DNA of 15,885 nt from NCBI GenBank assembly GCA_023441125.1, contig JAEZQV010000447.1:1-15885 (forward strand), given 5' to 3'. A program made the position numbers and the translations under genes. The notes beneath the pieces were generated by a model, which searched no databases, was not told where the DNA came from, and saw only the letters and a list, made by a program, of their open reading frames with translations. The number at the start of each line of letters is the position of its first letter. Position 1 is the first letter of the stretch. This document shows positions 12,530 to 15,885 of the stretch, piece after piece. The stretch comes from Bacillota bacterium (GTDB lineage Bacteria > Bacillota_C > Negativicutes > Sporomusales > Sporomusaceae).

Positions 12530-13900
12530 ATGTCCACAGAAATTCAAAAATTGTATGATGAAAGGTTGGGCCGGTACCAGGCAACCATTGCGTTAGAACC
12601 AACCGACAGGATTCCTATCGCTTCCGGCTCCTGCTATCTTGCCGAAGTGTACTCCGGTGCCAACAATCAGGAGATTATCTATGATCCTGAAAAATGGCTG
12701 AAAGCCGAAATGGCTTTTCTCAAAGATTTCCCGGAAGTGGATGCATTGCGGGACAACCGGGTCTGGGCGCCGCTCTACGATGCAATCGGCCTGAAAACCT
12801 ATAAACTGCCCGGCCGTGATTTGCCTCCTAACCAGCAATTCCAGTTTGTTGAAGAAGAGTACATGCAAGCCGATGAGTACGAAGAATTAATCAAAAATCC
12901 CGGGACCTTTATGCTGAACAAATTTTTGCCGCGGGTACTGGGCGAATACGGCGGTCAGGATGCCAACCGTTCGCATATCGCTTTCCTGAAAGCCGGTATG
13001 GCCTCGCAAATGATGGCTGGCATCATGCGCAACCGTTCTATCCAGCTGCAGACCGTTTGCGGTATGCCGCAGCCGACCACCGGCGCTTTTGTGGCTCCGT
13101 TCGACGTGCTGGGCGATGTCTTGAGAGGGTTAAGAGCCGCACTGATGGATACGTATCGCCGCCCCAAACTGGTTTTGGAAGCCTGCGATGTGCTGGTTGA
13201 CGTCATGGTCCGATTTGCTCTCTCTACCGCCGATCCTCTAAAACGGTATCCGATCTTTGTGCCAACCCATAAAGCCTGCTTCATGTCCCCTAAGCAGTTT
13301 GACACCTTCTACTGGCCATCCTTCAAACGGGTACTGGAGAAATTAATTGACGCCGGTTATACGGTGCGGGCTTATCTGGAAGGCGACTGGAGCCAGCATT
13401 GGCACCACTTTAATGAACTGCCGAAAGGCAAGGTGCTGTGTGATATTGACACCCAGGGCGACATCTTCAAGGCCAAAGCCGATTTTGGCCGGCAGCAGGC
13501 TATTTCCGGCGGCATCCCTGATTCCACCTTTATCCTGGGCAGCACGCAGGAAGTAACCGAACGGGTTCAGCATTTATGCGAAACCGTCGGCAAAGGCGGC
13601 GGCTTCATTATCAACGGCGGCTGCAACATTCCTTATGACACTAAGCCGGAGAATTTCCGCGCGATGATCGATGCCATTATGAAGTATGGCTGGTATGATA
13701 AAAATATTAAGCTGGCGCCCAAAGCCGCGCCGCAGGCCAAAGCCGAGTATGACGCCATTGCTAGGCAGTACCGCCTTACTCCCTGGGAAGTCCGGAGCAA
13801 GGAAATTGGCGGGGTAATGGGTAATGAGGCGCTGATTCAAAAACCGTGGGATGACCTGGAAGCCATGGCCTTTAACTGGCTCTGGAACTGGGCAATGTAA
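12530..13900 (+). CDS. UROD-family corrinoid methyltransferase (methyltransferase I)
   Basis: A 456-residue TIM-barrel protein of the uroporphyrinogen decarboxylase-like methyltransferase family. The C-terminal part has the family pattern CDIDTQGDIFKAKADFG, then ISGGIPDSTF, EVTERVQHL and GGFIINGGCNIPYDTKPENF. With a corrinoid protein and a methyl-THF-type methyltransferase immediately downstream, its likely role is to move a methyl group from a substrate to the cob(I)alamin of the corrinoid protein. In MtaA/MtbA-type enzymes the zinc site has a His-x-Cys; the aligned place here reads AYLEGDWSQHW, with E284 where the Cys would be, while C365 (GGC) is kept. H247 and C250 (PTHKACF) are other possible ligands. 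GAGGGAAAG precedes ATG. Haem biosynthesis is unlikely from this context. The methyl donor is unknown. Confidence 0.88.
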   Translation: MSTEIQKLYDERLGRYQATIALEPTDRIPIASGSCYLAEVYSGANNQEIIYDPEKWLKAEMAFLKDFPEVDALRDNRVWAPLYDAIGLKTYKLPGRDLPPNQQFQFVEEEYMQADEYEELIKNPGTFMLNKFLPRVLGEYGGQDANRSHIAFLKAGMASQMMAGIMRNRSIQLQTVCGMPQPTTGAFVAPFDVLGDVLRGLRAALMDTYRRPKLVLEACDVLVDVMVRFALSTADPLKRYPIFVPTHKACFMSPKQFDTFYWPSFKRVLEKLIDAGYTVRAYLEGDWSQHWHHFNELPKGKVLCDIDTQGDIFKAKADFGRQQAISGGIPDSTFILGSTQEVTERVQHLCETVGKGGGFIINGGCNIPYDTKPENFRAMIDAIMKYGWYDKNIKLAPKAAPQAKAEYDAIARQYRLTPWEVRSKEIGGVMGNEALIQKPWDDLEAMAFNWLWNWAM

Positions 13901-13937
13901 TAACAAATTTCGCAAAGAAAAAATGGAGGGATAGATA

Positions 13938-14561
13938 ATGGGACAATTAGCAGAAGCATTACGTGATCTGGATGAGGAAAGAGTAAATGAATTAGTGGAT
14001 GAAGGCGTTAAAAACGGTCAGTCGGCTTTGGAAATTATCGGGGAATGCAATGCCGGCATGGTGGCGGTTGGTGATTTGTTCTCACAAAACCAGTATTTCT
14101 TAAGTGAGCTTATTTACTCGGGGGAAATTCTTACCGGCGTCATGACCAAACTGGAACCGCTGCTCCAGGGAAGCGGCGCGGCCGAATCGGCCGGCAAAGT
14201 TATTATTGGCACTGTAAAAGGCGATATCCACGATATCGGCAAGAACATCGTTATCAGCCTGCTGCGCGGGTCAGGCTTCGAGGTTATTGACATGGGTGTC
14301 GACGTTGCTACCGAAGAATTCGCCAAGAAGGTTAAGGAAACAGGGGCCAAAGCGCTGGGCTTATGCGCCCTCCTCAACTTTACTTATCCGGAAATGAAAA
14401 CCGTTGTCGAGTCACTGCAGGCCGCTGGCGTCAGAGATGCCGTACAGGTTATTATTGGCGGCGCGCCCTGCAACGAGCAAGTGCGTGAATTCGCCGGCGC
14501 CGATTTCTATGCTCCGGACGCGCTGGCTGCCGTTACTCTCTGCAAAAAGATTTATCAGTAA
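13938..14561 (+). CDS. Corrinoid (cobalamin-binding) methyl carrier protein
   Basis: A 207-residue protein with the two domains of the MtaC/MtvC/MetH carrier class. Residues 1-85 are the helical cap (VNELVDEGVKNGQSALEII, then MVAVGDLFSQNQYFLSELI). Residues 88-207 are the Rossmann-like B12-binding domain, with GDIHDIGKNIV providing H98 as lower axial cobalt ligand, followed by GFEVIDMGVDV and IIGGAPCNEQ. It would cycle between cob(I)amide and methyl-cob(III)amide, shuttling methyl from the upstream UROD-family enzyme to the downstream methyltransferase. The family's usual SALLTTTM stretch reads CALLNFTYPEM here. GGAGGG precedes ATG by about 7; the gap to the upstream gene is 37 bases, so they are co-transcribed. 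Confidence 0.96.
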   Translation: MGQLAEALRDLDEERVNELVDEGVKNGQSALEIIGECNAGMVAVGDLFSQNQYFLSELIYSGEILTGVMTKLEPLLQGSGAAESAGKVIIGTVKGDIHDIGKNIVISLLRGSGFEVIDMGVDVATEEFAKKVKETGAKALGLCALLNFTYPEMKTVVESLQAAGVRDAVQVIIGGAPCNEQVREFAGADFYAPDALAAVTLCKKIYQ

Positions 14562-14636
14562 GCAAAGGATTAAAAAGCAGTCGGCCGGGGCGCTCCGGCT
14601 GACTGCAACTAAAATAATACATGGAGGTTGCGCACA

Positions 14637-15437
14637 TTGATTATTATCGGCGAGAAAATCAACTCCACCAAAAAATCGATTGCCAAAGCGGTTATTGAGC
14701 GGGATGCCGCCTATATTCAGGAAGAAGCGCGCAAACAAGTGGCCGGCGGCGCCACCATTCTGGATGCTAACTGCGGCACATTGGACGCTGCCGTTGAACC
14801 GGAAGCATTGGAATGGCTTGTCCAGACCATTCAGGCGGTGGTGGAAATACCCCTGTGCATTGACAGCCCGAACCCGGCCGCGCTGGCCCGCGGTCTGGCC
14901 GTATACAAAGGCAAGCCCCTGATCAATTCAATTAGCGGCGAGACCGAACGGTTCAAACAGGTGCTGCCGCTGGTAAAACAGTACAATGCAGCGGTTGTTG
15001 CTTTGTGCATGGATGACCGGGGCATCCCGGCCAACTTTGAAACCTCGGCGGAAGTAGGCGTTAAACTGGTCCAAAGTTTATTGGATGAGGGAATCGCCGT
15101 CGACGACATTTACTTTGATCCGCTCCTTAGGGCCATTGCCACCGACACGGCGGCCGCCACGGATTGCTTTAAACTCATGGAGCTTATCGCCACGAAATTC
15201 CCCGGCATCCATGTTACCTGCGGCTTAAGCAACGTTTCGCACGGCATGCCGGAACGGAAACATTTAAACCGGGCCTTTATGGTACTGGCCATGGAACACG
15301 GCATGGACGCCCCGATTATTGATCCTACCGATCCCATTGCCATGGCGCTGGTATATGCCACCAAAGCGATCCTCAATAAGGATAAACGCTGCATACAATA
15401 CACCCGCGCCTATCGTCAGGGCAAGCTTACTGTTTAA
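14637..15437 (+). CDS. Methyltetrahydrofolate:corrinoid methyltransferase (AcsE/MtvA-like)
   Basis: A 266-residue pterin-binding TIM barrel. Typical motifs run in order: IIIGEKINSTKKSI, GATILDANCGT, IPLCIDSPNP, KPLINSISGE, DDIYFDPLLR and VTCGLSNVSHGMP. These are the substrate-binding strands of MeTr (AcsE) and of the methyltransferase II of acetogen demethylase systems. It would transfer methyl from the methylated corrinoid protein to tetrahydrofolate, feeding the Wood-Ljungdahl pathway, or run in reverse. I start at TTG 14637, 9 bases after GGAGG, since the in-frame TTG at 14628 directly abuts that site; GEKIN is near the N-terminus in the family. Third gene of the operon. Confidence 0.94.
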   Translation: MIIIGEKINSTKKSIAKAVIERDAAYIQEEARKQVAGGATILDANCGTLDAAVEPEALEWLVQTIQAVVEIPLCIDSPNPAALARGLAVYKGKPLINSISGETERFKQVLPLVKQYNAAVVALCMDDRGIPANFETSAEVGVKLVQSLLDEGIAVDDIYFDPLLRAIATDTAAATDCFKLMELIATKFPGIHVTCGLSNVSHGMPERKHLNRAFMVLAMEHGMDAPIIDPTDPIAMALVYATKAILNKDKRCIQYTRAYRQGKLTV

Positions 15438-15481
15438 TTGAACACGATTGTACTTACGTTCTTGCAATAACCGTAATAGTA

Positions 15482-15521
15482 AAGGGCTGACCTGATTGAT
15501 TCAGGTCAACCCTTCAATTTT
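15482..15521 (+). terminator. Hairpin terminator between the methyltransferase and MFS genes
   Basis: AAGGGCTGACCTGA (15482-15495) pairs with TCAGGTCAACCCTT (15501-15514), 13 of 14 positions, around TTGAT, followed by CAATTTT. The T tract is interrupted, so termination may be partial; the transporter gene begins only 16 bases later and could still be expressed by read-through. Confidence 0.7.
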
Positions 15522-15536
15522 AAGGAGGCGAATGTT

Positions 15537-15885
15537 ATGGTTAGCCAAGTCCAAAAGGAAGAGTATAGTCAATATCGTTGGGTGATTCTGGCGCTTATGT
15601 TTGCCAGTTTTGTGCTGACGTTTCTTACCCGGTTCGCCTGGCCGCCCTTAATCCCGGTAGTTGTGCCGGTATTAAAAATGAACATGTCGCAGGCCGGCGC
15701 ATATATGACGGCCTTCTATATCGGCTATGTCATCACCCAGGTGCCTGCCGGCATATTGGCCGACCGGTTCGGTGTCCGGACTATCTTAGGCGTAAGCCTG
15801 GTAATGGAGGGAATTTCCACCTGGGCCATGGGCTCGATCGCGTCGTTTGACCTCGGGTTCACCCTGCGGGTGGTCACCGGCCTGG
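15537..15885 (+). CDS. MFS transporter, N-terminal part (runs off the window)
   Basis: ATG 15537 follows TAAGGAGG at about 8 bases and stays open to the window end, 116 codons. After a polar start (VSQVQKEEYSQYRW) it has three hydrophobic helices. The loop between helices two and three carries the major facilitator signature as GILADRFGVRT. Position after the methyl-transfer genes suggests uptake of the methylated substrate or export of its demethylated product, in the manner of the aromatic acid and anion/cation symporter branches of the superfamily; that is context only. The rest of the gene lies outside the window. Confidence 0.9.
   Translation, partial: MVSQVQKEEYSQYRWVILALMFASFVLTFLTRFAWPPLIPVVVPVLKMNMSQAGAYMTAFYIGYVITQVPAGILADRFGVRTILGVSLVMEGISTWAMGSIASFDLGFTLRVVTGL

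Noticed and set aside
14628..14636. Upstream TTG start for the AcsE-like gene
   Set aside because: It directly abuts the GGAGG ribosome site; TTG 14637 has correct spacing.

Overview
The window looks like chromosome of an anaerobic, endospore-lineage Firmicute with corrinoid-dependent one-carbon metabolism. A Sporomusa/Pelosinus-type member of the Negativicutes is my best guess. This is an inference from the methyltransferase operon, the 7TM histidine kinase, the MocR, CarD and LysR regulators, strong AGGAGG ribosome sites and mid-range base composition. No rRNA or tRNA is present to settle it.

Layout. (1) 1-856: the leader and a 12-repeat type I-C-like CRISPR array; the leader is on the left and repeats decay on the right, so cas genes are expected left of the window. 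(2) 1024-1782, minus strand: an orphan LytTR response regulator. (3) About 2020-3900: a regulator-rich island that looks like a decayed prophage or integrative element. It has a small Ner/XRE-like HTH gene, a plus-strand pseudogene with an in-frame TAA, a minus-strand gene broken by a frameshift and a TGA, an XRE repressor behind a 21-bp inverted-repeat operator, and a short minus ORF whose frame continues past a TGA into a cysteine cluster. (4) 3929-6998, minus strand: a histidine kinase and an overlapping NarL-type regulator ending at an intrinsic terminator, then a degenerate receiver-like protein and a small coupled hydrophobic protein. (5) 7225-10059, plus strand: a divergent MocR-type GntR/aminotransferase regulator and an exported purple-acid-phosphatase-like phosphoesterase with a strong terminator. 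(6) 10150-11684, minus strand: a CarD-family RNA polymerase-binding protein with a near-consensus promoter, and a LysR regulator. (7) 11756-15885, plus strand: a LysR-divergent pair of small unknown proteins ending at a terminator, then a methyl-transfer operon.

How the genes work together. The right end encodes three core parts of an acetogen-type methyltransferase system: a UROD-family methyltransferase that would move a methyl group from a substrate to a corrinoid, the corrinoid protein, and an AcsE/MtvA-like methyltransferase that would pass the methyl to tetrahydrofolate. An MFS transporter follows and runs off the window. The divergent LysR gene with its dyad is the obvious candidate regulator. 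The substrate cannot be read from sequence; methoxylated aromatics are one possibility among several. No corrinoid-reactivating ferredoxin is visible, so it must lie downstream or elsewhere.

The observations most worth a second look are the two consecutive small proteins sharing an NCGKL motif between the LysR regulator and the methyltransferase operon, the altered zinc-site region of the UROD-family enzyme, the repressor/operator switch facing a broken gene, and the short ORF with an in-frame TGA before a Cys cluster.
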